Origin: CALMEC01 sp963765105
Lineage (GTDB): Bacteria; Actinomycetota; Thermoleophilia; Miltoncostaeales; Miltoncostaeaceae
Assembly: GCA_963765105.1 (NCBI GenBank)
Contig: CAVXUW010000004.1
Coordinates: 248,001 to 312,000, forward strand
DNA length: 64,000 nt
Reading direction: 5' to 3'
Shown: positions 36,360 through 44,423 of the stretch, piece by piece
Position numbering within the stretch: the stretch's first letter is position 1
Layout: each line of letters starts with the position of its first letter
Position numbers and translations under genes: made by a program
Notes under the pieces: model-generated
Seen by the model: only the letters and a program-made list of their open reading frames with translations
The model's database searches: none
Told to the model about the DNA's origin: nothing

Positions 36360-39300
36360 ATGCACCAGGATACGACAGGAGACCTTTGGCTCACCCCCAC
36401 TGACCTAAGCAATCACTTGGGCTGCGGACACGCGACGACGCTGGCGCTCCGGGCGCCGGACAAAGGCTGCCACGAGCCGCCGCGGGTGGGGCGTTTGAAG
36501 AACTCATCACGCGCAAAGGGCAAGCGCATGAGGCGGACCACCTGGGGCTCGGGTGGCCGTTGCTGAAGGACGGGACGTACGGGCCGTTCCTCTTGGGGTG
36601 TCCTCTCAAGAGGCTGCCGTGTCGACAGTCCGAGCCATGCGGGACGGGGCTGAGGTGATCTACCAGGCCACGTTCGCCCAGGATGTCTGGAGCGGCCGGG
36701 CGGACTTTTTGGAGCGGGTCGCTGGCGAGACGGGCCTCGGCAACTGGGGTTACGAGGCGGTCGATGCGAAGTTGGCGCGGCATGAGGGAGCGCCGCGACA
36801 TGTGCTTCAGCTCGGTGTCTACAGCCAAGCTATTGAGCGGGTGCAAGGGGTCGCACCAGTTTCGATGCACTTGGAGCTGGGCAGCGGGCAGCGCGAGACA
36901 ATTCGCGTGCGCGACGTCGCGGCCTACGTGCGGCATGCCCAAGCCAGCCTGCAGGTGTTCGTGGCCAACCCCGTTCCAACGGAGGCGTACCCCTGCGCCC
37001 ATTGCGCGATGTGCGGGTTTCGAGCGCAGTGCGAGGCGTGGTGGGAGGAGACCGATCACCTCTCACGCGTCGCTGGCATCCGACGGGATCAGGTGGAGGC
37101 ACTTCGCGCAGTTGACGTCTCAACCCTGGCCCACCTGGCCGCGCTGCCCGACGAACAGGACGTCGAGGGTATTCGCCCGTCGACGCTCCATGAGCTTCGC
37201 GGGCAGGCCCGGCTTCAGGCCGCGTCGCGTCAAGCGGGGACGCTGGTGCACGAGATGCGACCCGTGGAGGGCCATCGGGGGCTTGCGCGGCTTCCGGCGC
37301 CGTCCGACGGAGACATCTTTCTCGATTTCGAGGGCGACCCGGTGTGGTCGGCCGCGCATGAGCTGATCTTTCTGTTCGGCATCGTCGAACTGGTGGACGG
37401 CGAGTGGCGCTACCGGGCCTGGTGGGGGCACGATCTGGCCGAGCAGACCCGGGCCTTCGAGCAAGTGGTCGACCAGATGGTCGCGCGCCGGCGCGACTTT
37501 CCCGGGATGCACGTGTATCACTACAGCGCCGCTGAGCCCAGTGCCTTTCGCCGTCTGGCCGCTTTGGCAACGACGCGCGAACCCGAGATCGACGATCTAC
37601 TGCGCGCGGAGGTGTTCTGCGACCTGCTCACCATCACCCGCCAGGCGCTGGTGCTGGGCGCCCCGAGCTACAGCCTCAAGACCGTGGAACACCTGGCTGG
37701 GTTTATCCGAGCCGCTGATGTGGGGTCGGGCGCCGATGCGGTGGTGCTCTACGAAGATTGGATCGCCGGCGGGCGGACTGACGCGGCGATGCTCGACCAG
37801 ATCGCCCGATACAACGAAGAGGACGTACTCGCCACGCTCGCCCTGCGGGACTGGTTGGTCGATCAGCGCCCGGCCGATCTGGCGTGGTGGACCACGGCCG
37901 GTGAGGACGAGGAGCCCGCTGAGCCCAAGCCGGTGCCGGACGCCGAGGCCGCGCGCCGCACCATCCGTGAGCAGCTGATGGACGCATCGGGTGACGATTC
38001 GCTGCCCGGGTTCTCGGCCGACCTGATGGGCTACCACTGGCGCGAAGCACGGCCGGAGTGGTGGCGCTGGTACGACCGGCAAACTCACAACCCCGACGAG
38101 CTTGTGCGCGACACCGCCTCTCTCGCCCACCTCACCCCCGCCGCCCGGGGCTCCGAACGCCATACAGCTCAGAGCGACAAGCACTGGCTCACCTACCCCG
38201 AGCAGGACCACAAGGTGAGCCCTGGTGGGGGCCTCACCGACCCCGCCACGGGCAAGCGCGTCAACGTGGTGGAGGTTGACGACGATGCGCGCCTGGTCGC
38301 GATCGCCCGCTCCACCAAGCGCCGTGACGAGCCGCTTCCCGTTGCGCTCATCCCCGGTGGGCCCATCGGCACCGAGCCGCAGAAGGACGCCCTCGCGCGA
38401 CTAGGGCAGTCGATCCTCCACGCCGACGGCCGGTACGTGGCCTTGGAGGGCGTGCTGCGAGGCGAGCGGCCGCGGTTTCGCAGCCGGCCGACCGGCGGGG
38501 AAATCCAGACGGATGAGTTGGCCGAGCAGATCAGCCTGGCGACGAGCCTCGACCACAGCCACCTGGTGGTGCAGGGCCCGCCGGGCACGGGCAAGACCTA
38601 CCTCGGCGGGCGGATGATCTGCGCCCTCATCCGCGCGGGCCAGCGCGTGGGGGTGGTAAGCGGAAGCCACAAGGCCATCAACAACCTGCTCGACTCGGTG
38701 GTCGACGCCGCCCGCGACGACGGGCTCACCTTCCGCGGTGCCCGTAAGGCCGGCAGCCACGACGACGCCCCCTACGAGGGCAGTGACCTGATCGTGAACG
38801 TCGGCAAGACTGCCGAATGCGTCGATCCTGGCTTTGAACTGGTGGCGGGCACGTCGTGGCTTTTTGCCGACGCCTGCATGGACCAGGCACTGGATGTGCT
38901 GGTGATCGACGAGGCCGGGCAGATGTCCCTGGCCGATGCCCTGGCGGCCGGCACCAGCGCCCGCAACGTCATTCTGTTGGGCGACCCGCTTCAACTTCCT
39001 CAGGTGGCTCAGGCCATCCACCCCGACGGCACCGGGGTGTCAGTGCTCGAGCATCTGTTGGACGGCGCGGCCACGGTAGCCACCGACCGCGGGCTGTTCT
39101 TGACGACAACCCGGCGGCTTCATCCCGACATCTGCGCGTTCATCTCCCGGGAGGTCTACGACGGTCGCTTGGTGGCGCACCCCGACTGCGCTCGCCAAAT
39201 CACGGCAGCAGGCACCGGCATTCGACACATCCCCGTCCACCACACCGGGCGCACGTCGAGTTCGCGTGAAGAGGCCGAGGCCATCCGCGACGAGATCACG

Positions 39301-39702
39301 CGCCTGGTCGGCCGGCCCTGGACGAATGCCGCGGGCCACACGCAGCCACTGACACCAGGTGATGTGATGGTGGTGACGCCCTACAACTCCCAGGTACGGG
39401 TACTGCGATCGGTCATCGGCCACGACGTGCCCGTCGGTACCGTCGACAAGTTTCAGGGGCAGGAGGCCGCGGTGGTGTTCTTCTCCATGGCCACCTCGTC
39501 GGGCAACGACATGCCGCGCGATATCGGTTTCCTGTTCAGCCGCAACCGTCTGAACGTGGCCATCAGCCGCGCCCGGTGCCTGGCATACCTGGTGTGCAAC
39601 CCGGCGCTGCTCGACGCCACCCCCCGCACCGTCGACGACATCCGCCTCATCAACACCCTGTGCGCGCTGGTGGAGGAGGCGAAGCGGCTAACCCCTCGTT
39701 AG
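36360..39702 (+). CDS. TM0106-family RecB-like nuclease fused to RNase H-like and UPF1-type helicase domains
   Basis: From 36553 the frame is open for 1049 codons. Order: RecB/Cas4-like nuclease with the FeS cysteine cluster CAHCAMCGFRAQC (near 36993), YprB-type RNase H-like domain IFLDFEGDP (37318) to RYNEEDVLATLALRDWL, and a SF1 helicase with GPPGTGKTYLG (38577), DVLVIDEAGQMS (38900), GDPLQLPQ and VGTVDKFQGQEAAVVF (39434). The true N-terminus is ATG 36360 (MHQDTTGDLWLTPTDL, with the first cluster Cys in LGCGHATTL); one or two indels before 36553, one a missing G, separate it. Probably processes or degrades DNA/RNA ends in defence or repair. Regulated by the CTACTCTAAA sites upstream. Confidence 0.85.
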
Positions 39703-39719
39703 CGAATCGCCCAGGCAGC

Positions 39720-40514
39720 TTATGCGTCCATCGCTTGCGCCAGGCCCTCCGACGTCACGCCCGGCTGTTCACGATTGCGAAGTTCGGCATAGGTGATCAC
39801 GTAAAGCGCGGCACTGAGCATCGTCAGTGGGATCAACAGAGCGGCTTTGAGGACCTCCCCAACAACGCGACTCGAGAGCTCATCGTTCGTGACGAGCGAC
39901 TCGAGGATACCGTCGACGATGAACGTGTAGATGGCTGTTCCGAGTAGCAGGAGCAGAACCCGGCCGAAGATCGACCACCACATCCCCTTGATGAGGGCAA
40001 AACTCCGCTCGAACGGGTTCGCCCGTTCGAACACCACAACACCGAGGATCGACGCCCCAAAGACGACACCCAGCCAGATGCCGGGGATGATGATCGCGAT
40101 GAAGCCGAGCACGATCAGAAGGCCGGTGACGATGGACCAGCCGAGCCACGGCGCAACGCGTCGCTTTGCGAGGCTGAACGCGGCCGCAAGGTCGGTCGGT
40201 CGGCCGGCGGCGTCATCGACGATCACCCGCGTTGTCGCGAGCGTGATGGCGCCTTGCACCACTATGGCGATCACAACGAAAATGACGACCGACGCGATGA
40301 GGGGACCGGGCGCGAAGTCGAACTCACGACCGGAGGTCGTCACCTCGAGGTCGACGAGGTTCTCAGCCCAGAGGCCGAGAATCGCCGACAACACGCCGAT
40401 CACAATCGCCCCGATGATCTGGATGACGAGCATGCCCTTCCAGCTGCGCCCGACCGCGGCGAAACCCTTCCCGAACCAGGTATTGAGATCACGGGAGACG
40501 AGCGGATCATCCAT
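39720..40514 (-). CDS. Multi-pass membrane protein, glycerophosphodiester phosphodiesterase-type membrane domain-like
   Basis: A 264-residue integral membrane protein with about six hydrophobic helices: MLVIQIIGAIVIGVLSAILG, IASVVIFVVIAIVVQGAITL, GWSIVTGLLIVLGFIAI, and others. Segments such as GIWLGVVFGASILGVVVFE and ERSFALIKGMWW are typical of the DUF7847/YciC-like families of unknown function. The start ATG at 40514 has GGAGG five bases upstream. It lies 74 bp downstream of the acetoacetate-decarboxylase-like gene and may be co-transcribed. It converges on the nuclease-helicase gene with 17 bp between stops. Confidence 0.8.
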   Translation of the reverse strand: MDDPLVSRDLNTWFGKGFAAVGRSWKGMLVIQIIGAIVIGVLSAILGLWAENLVDLEVTTSGREFDFAPGPLIASVVIFVVIAIVVQGAITLATTRVIVDDAAGRPTDLAAAFSLAKRRVAPWLGWSIVTGLLIVLGFIAIIIPGIWLGVVFGASILGVVVFERANPFERSFALIKGMWWSIFGRVLLLLLGTAIYTFIVDGILESLVTNDELSSRVVGEVLKAALLIPLTMLSAALYVITYAELRNREQPGVTSEGLAQAMDA

Positions 40515-40588
40515 CGTTGCCTCCAAACCGGATGTTGTCGGTGCAACGCGCGGTGGCCCAACATGGGCCACCGCGCAACACACGGAGC

Positions 40589-41269
40589 TTAAGGGGTCTG
40601 GCCCACGGGGCCTTCGCCACCGGGGTAACAGAACGACGCGTTCGGAGAGTAGAAGCCCCACGTCACGGTAAGCGGATCGGACGGGCGAAGCGCGTAGGAC
40701 GGGTGGTTCGGCTCGAGGAACTCCATGTTCGTCACTTCCCACGGCTGCACGAGCCCCGCAACGAACGGGTAGAGACCACTCGACATTACGCCGTCGATCT
40801 CGGTGAGGTAGCGCAGCTGCCCGCGACCGACCACGGCGATGTCCTCACCCACCGTGACGGTGGTGCGGATGATCGGTGTACCATCGGAAGAGGTCGTCGC
40901 AGTAAGGACGCCGCCAGAAATCTCCAGGGTAGTCTCGCCGCGCGTGGCGGGCACTCCCCGCGTGGTGGCGTACTCACGCATCTCGGCGTTGGAGTTGTAG
41001 TAGTGCGTCCACCAGCGACCGGGAACGGCGTCGTCAGGCGTGCTATGACCGCTGAGGTCGGCACCGGCGTATGTCAACGAGTAGGGCTCGAAGCCAGACG
41101 TCTGGTCGGCCCCGTCCACCACGTACTGGTTGATGAAGCACTGGGCGTTCTCGGCGACCTCGAGGCTCGCCGGCACCAAAGCACGGACTGCGGCGGGGTC
41201 GGCGGGAACCCACGTGAAGTACAGCATGCGACTGTTGGTTACCATCTGTGGTGCGTTGAGTCTCGGCAT
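40589..41269 (-). CDS. Acetoacetate decarboxylase-like protein
   Basis: A 226-residue protein resembling the acetoacetate decarboxylase superfamily: MLYFTWVPADPAAVRALVP at the N-terminus, ENAQCFINQYVVDG, ISGGVLTATTSSDG and GMxxP-like C-terminal strands (EFLEPNHPSYALRPSDP). I do not see the decarboxylase Schiff-base Lys pair (EKK), so it may be one of the ADC-like hydratase/cyclase relatives. The ATG at 41269 is preceded by GGAGG at good distance; the longer frame upstream lacks a site. Confidence 0.65.
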   Translation of the reverse strand: MPRLNAPQMVTNSRMLYFTWVPADPAAVRALVPASLEVAENAQCFINQYVVDGADQTSGFEPYSLTYAGADLSGHSTPDDAVPGRWWTHYYNSNAEMREYATTRGVPATRGETTLEISGGVLTATTSSDGTPIIRTTVTVGEDIAVVGRGQLRYLTEIDGVMSSGLYPFVAGLVQPWEVTNMEFLEPNHPSYALRPSDPLTVTWGFYSPNASFCYPGGEGPVGQTP

Positions 41270-41520
41270 CGACAACCTCCAGGGAACGGTTTCTGTTTGA
41301 CGGAATCTAGAGGAAACGAAACGTCGGGAGCACGCGACTTGCAATCACTGCCGCCGTGCCCTACCGTGCCGACCCACAGATGAATATGACCTACGCCAAA
41401 AGCCACGCCCCCTTCTCCCTCCGCCCTCAGCGGTGGGAAAACGCGTGTGGTCGTACGTCGATCCCAACCCTTGTCAACAGGCACCAGCGGTAACGAATCC
41501 GCACAGTGACCAGCTTGACA

Positions 41521-41546
41521 AGGGCGGCCAATTGGTCGCCCTTTTT
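41521..41546 (+). terminator. Rho-independent terminator without an upstream gene
   Basis: AGGGCGGCCAA / TTGGTCGCCCT forms a near-perfect stem with one G-T pair, followed directly by TTTTT. It reads on the plus strand, where the nearest upstream coding sequence is the nuclease-helicase 1.8 kb away behind two minus-strand genes. It may end an unannotated small RNA. Confidence 0.7.
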
Positions 41547-41840
41547 GTTGCTCCAACTTGATTCCAACCAGTACAGGTGATGCTCAGCGTGAGACGTCGT
41601 ACCGATTCAATCGAGGCCCCGCCCATGTGAGAAAGGCCCCCGCCGACCGGCGGGCGTCGGGCTCCAAATCTCCTCCACGACGACACCGAGCCGCGGCACG
41701 CACACGCGGCGGCGAGTGATCCAGGGTCGAAGGGAGGGCGAGTGGCATGAACATCGCACACCCCATACGGGGAGTGACCACATCATCTTCGTCCGCGATC
41801 GACGCGGCGCACCGTCATGGGTGAGCCCGAGTCGCGTGAG

Positions 41841-41868
41841 TTGCTCACGGCTGCCTCGCCGTTACGCT
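41841..41868 (+). promoter_or_regulatory. Candidate promoter of the small protein gene
   Basis: TTGCTC and TACGCT separated by 16 bp. Transcription would start about 41875, at the beginning of the three-stem leader. Weak match to a housekeeping promoter. Confidence 0.35.
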
Positions 41869-41880
41869 GATCCCCGGTGG

Positions 41881-41943
41881 GGTTGATCAGCGGAGCGGCG
41901 GTCCGCTCCCGGCCCACGTCCCCTGGCGTGGGCCGCGATCACC
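41881..41943 (+). ncRNA. Three-stem structured RNA leader
   Basis: 63 nt that fold as a three-way junction: a closing stem GGTTGATC / GATCACC (one bulged T), hairpin GGAGCGG-CGGT-CCGCTCC (7 bp), and hairpin CGGCCCACG / CGTGGGCCG (9 bp, 8-nt loop). The element ends 4 bp before the ribosome-binding site AAGGAG of the small gene. An alternative pairing, CGCTGATC (41865-41872) with GATCAGCG (41885-41892), would exclude the closing stem. It could be a cis-regulatory leader or an independent RNA. Confidence 0.5.
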
Positions 41944-41959
41944 ACTGAAGGAGCTCACC

Positions 41960-42169
41960 GTGAGCGAAATCAACCCGCTGCGGCACCTCTCGTTGGTGGC
42001 CGACAGCAAAGTCCGCGACCTCGAGGTCGCCCGACGCCACCGGGCCGACCTTCTGCGCGCCAAGCGCAAGGCCGCAAACCCGTCCGTCGCATCAGCCGAT
42101 GGTGAGGAGAACGCATCGCCGTTCACCTATCAGCACGCCCTCGGTCGTGACGGTCCCGACGCCGCCTAA
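41960..42169 (+). CDS. Small charged protein upstream of the tRNA-like gene
   Basis: A 69-residue protein starting at GTG 41960 with AAGGAG seven bases upstream. Residues 3-40 form a strongly charged amphipathic helix (HLSLVADSKVRDLEVARRHRADLLRAKRK); the tail is acidic and then polar. Family not recognised. The good ribosome-binding site and the structured leader support its reality. The tRNA-like gene begins 87 bp after its stop on the same strand, and rtcB follows, so it may belong to the same functional unit. Confidence 0.65.
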   Translation: MSEINPLRHLSLVADSKVRDLEVARRHRADLLRAKRKAANPSVASADGEENASPFTYQHALGRDGPDAA

Positions 42170-42256
42170 ACGCGCGCGTCACCCCCTGCCGGATGAACAG
42201 ACCGGCACGCACCCCACCAGCGGTCCGCCCGAGTCACAGCGGGCGGGCCGCGCCAC

Positions 42257-42328
42257 CGCGCGGTGGAGAAACGGCAATCTCGCGAGTCTCATGAGCTCGA
42301 GAAGCGGGTTCGACTCCCGCCCGCGCAA
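42257..42328 (+). tRNA. Initiator-like tRNA with anticodon CAT, non-canonical
   Basis: 72 nt folding as a full cloverleaf: acceptor CGCGCGG / CCGCGCA with a C1-A72 mismatch, D stem GAGA/TCTC with G18G19 in loop AACGGCAA, anticodon stem CGAGT/GCTCG with loop CTCATGA, 4-nt variable loop, T stem GCGGG/CCCGC with loop TTCGACT. C1-A72 and A11-T24 are initiator hallmarks. However, the three consecutive G-C pairs of the initiator anticodon stem are absent (A29-T41, G30-C40, T31-G39), position 37 is G, and the 3' end after A73 is CT, not CCA. It lies 87 bp after the small gene and upstream of rtcB on the same strand, suggesting a specialised tRNA or tRNA-like RNA. Confidence 0.7.
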
Positions 42329-42340
42329 CTGCGGAACAAG

Positions 42341-42991
42341 CTATGGCGCTCGCCGACGAGAGTTCCTCCCAAGGCCGGCCCTCTCGTCGTACGGCGGCCT
42401 GTCCTCAAAGACGAACGACGCCAAAGCGCCCAGCGCACGTTCCTCGCTATACGGACCGAAAACCTCGATCCGCGGCAACTTACGCCAGCGTCGCTTTGGA
42501 GAAGGAACCTGCGACGATTGGTGGGAACTGTCCGCTCGAACGGGATCGTGCTCGGTGGATGTCACCAGCCAGCGACGCTGGTGGTGCCAGCGGCGCATCG
42601 TGCGCACCGAAGGCACCGTCGCCACATCTGACCGATGCCGTCCACGAAGTTCACAGATGACGGACGATGGATCCTCACCCCGGGCAAAGCGCACCTCGGC
42701 TTCAACCCGAAGCCGAGGCCAGGAATACGACCCGGGACCACTTGGCGCCTCATCGCGCGAGCATCGTTCTCGATGGTCGTCGAGCGCCCCAAGGCGTCGC
42801 TTCGTGGCGATCCCATTCGCGCGCCAGATGGTTTCCAGGCGGGTGGTGAACTCCTCACCCGACCGGCGAGCGGAGGTAGCGGGAAGCTCGATGCCGCGAA
42901 CACAGAACGACCACGACGCCACGGGTGAGCCGGAACGCGGCACGTGACGCCGAACGCCCATGGCAACAAATTGCGCAGATTTCCGACGCAC
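42341..42991 (-). CDS. Hypothetical protein with helix-turn-helix-like segment
   Basis: A 216-codon frame on the minus strand between the tRNA-like gene and rtcB. The central part looks like real protein: RLRVEAEVRFARGEDPSS, then SVRTMRRWHHQRRWL, reminiscent of the HTH of small terminase or transposase subunits, and the end (IEVFGPYSEERALGALASF) is also convincing. No family is assigned. Third-position GC is lower than in neighbours, so it may be acquired. Competing plus-strand frames look like antisense noise. The start is uncertain; an ATG at codon 11 is also possible. Confidence 0.4.
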   Translation of the reverse strand: MRRKSAQFVAMGVRRHVPRSGSPVASWSFCVRGIELPATSARRSGEEFTTRLETIWRANGIATKRRLGALDDHRERCSRDEAPSGPGSYSWPRLRVEAEVRFARGEDPSSVICELRGRHRSDVATVPSVRTMRRWHHQRRWLVTSTEHDPVRADSSHQSSQVPSPKRRWRKLPRIEVFGPYSEERALGALASFVFEDRPPYDERAGLGRNSRRRAP

Positions 42992-43108
42992 CCTCCGCCG
43001 GGTCGATGGTTCCCTCTCCTATCTGAGTCGCCTCTTTTCCCATACCGCGAGGCTGCCCGGACGACTGTTACAGCGCAACACCTGACCCGTAAAACTATCC
43101 GCGCACAA

Positions 43109-44348
43109 TTGAGACATCTTTGTGCCAAGTGGCCGGCGACGACGGTCAAATGGCATGACGAACCGTTTCGTCAGGTCGGCAGTTTCGAGGTGGACGAGGC
43201 TGGTGCCGCCGATGAGGATCGCCGAGCCGGAAGTGTTCAACGGTGGCCGCTACTGCCTTTGGTGCGCGAGGCGGTGCTCATGCCCGACGGGCATCTCGGC
43301 TACGCGATCCCGATTGGCGGGGTCGTGGCGTACGAGGACACCATCAGCCCCAGTGGGGTCGGTTTCGATATCGGCTGTGGGGTGATGGCGGTCAACACCC
43401 GGGATTTCGTGGGCAAAGATTGGCCCCGGACGCCGAGACGATCGCGACCCAGATCGAACGCAAGGTCGCTTCCGGAATCGGTCGTACGAACCCTGACCCG
43501 GTTGACGCGGCCGTGCTTCACGATGAGCGTTGGGAGGATCTCCCCGGAGCGCTTCGTGGACTGAAGGGCATGGCCGCCACGCAGCGTGGCACCGTCGGAT
43601 CCGGCAACCACTACGTCGACGTGCTCGAGGATGAGAACGGCGATGCGTGGGTGGCGACCCACTTCGCGTCGCGTGGCCTTGGCCACAAGACCGCAACGTA
43701 CTTCCTCGACGCGTGCGGGGCGAAGACGGAATGATGGTCGAGGCGGCGGTGATCACCAAGATGGGATCACCGGCCCTGTTCGATGCCTACGTCAACGCGA
43801 TGGAGTTGGCCGGCGAATACGCATACGAGGAACCTCGCCTTGTCGTGGAGCAGGTGCTTCGCATACTTGGTGCGGGGTTTCCCACCGAAACCGTGCACAA
43901 CCACCACAACTGCGCCTGGCAGGAGCATGGCCTGTGGGTTGTCCGAAAGGGCGCGACCCCAGCCCACCCCGGCCAGACGAGCTTCGTCGGCGGTTCCATG
44001 AACGACATGGCGGTCGTCGTGACGGGAACCGAGGGCGCCGAGGTCACGTTGTGGAGCACGGTCCATGGCGCCGGACGCGTCATGAGCCGTACCGCCGCCA
44101 CCGGTCGCTACCGCAAGGTGGACGGCAAGCGCGTGCGTGTCGATGGAGCCATCACGTCCGACCGTTTCGCCGAGACCACCGCCGGGATCACCCTCCGCGG
44201 CGGCGGCTTCGATGAAGCGCCGGACGTGTATCGCCCCTTGGCATCCGTACTGGGGCACCTCGACGGCACCGTCGAGATCACCCGTCGGATGCGTCCGCGG
44301 ATCGTCGTGATGGCGAGCCCGGACGAGCGCGACCCCGACAAGGACTGA
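43109..44348 (+). pseudogene. rtcB: RtcB-family RNA ligase, frame-disrupted in its first half
   Basis: RtcB joins RNA 2',3'-cyclic phosphate and 5'-OH ends using GTP and manganese. Reconstructed protein of about 400 residues: TVKWHDEPFRQVGSFEVDE, VLMPDGHLGYAIPIGGV, SPSGVGFDIGCGVMAVNT (metal Asp and Cys), GTVGSGNHYVDVLED, HFASRGLGHKT, VHNHHNCAWQEHG, LWSTVHGAGRVMSRTAA (catalytic His region). At least four indels: near 43235 and 43260, a missing T at GATTGG (43428) and a missing G at AAGACGG (43729). From 43735 to the stop the frame is clean. The start is unclear; TTG at 43109 is in frame. It may be intact with sequence errors. Confidence 0.82.
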
Positions 44349-44423
44349 CCATCGGTCGGTTCGCGTGGGGGTCGTGCCCCCCACCACCGCGGTCACGGCC
44401 GACACCGTTGATACCGTTGCGGC

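Larger units (their letters stand above)
41270..41880. other. Long gene-poor interval
   Basis: About 610 bp with no coding region I can support. It contains a rho-independent terminator on the plus strand (41521-41546) with no plus-strand gene before it, a CCCGCCGACCGGCGGG hairpin near 41637, and the promoter-like elements of the small protein gene. A minus-strand frame at 41584-41781 (65 codons) has no recognisable features. Confidence 0.5.

Noticed and set aside
41584..41781. 65-codon minus-strand frame as a gene
   Set aside because: No ribosome-binding site, no domain features and low-complexity Arg/Pro-rich content.
42257..42328. This CAT tRNA as the ordinary initiator tRNA of the cell
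   Set aside because: It lacks the three consecutive G-C pairs of the anticodon stem and has G37; the ordinary initiator is expected elsewhere in the genome.
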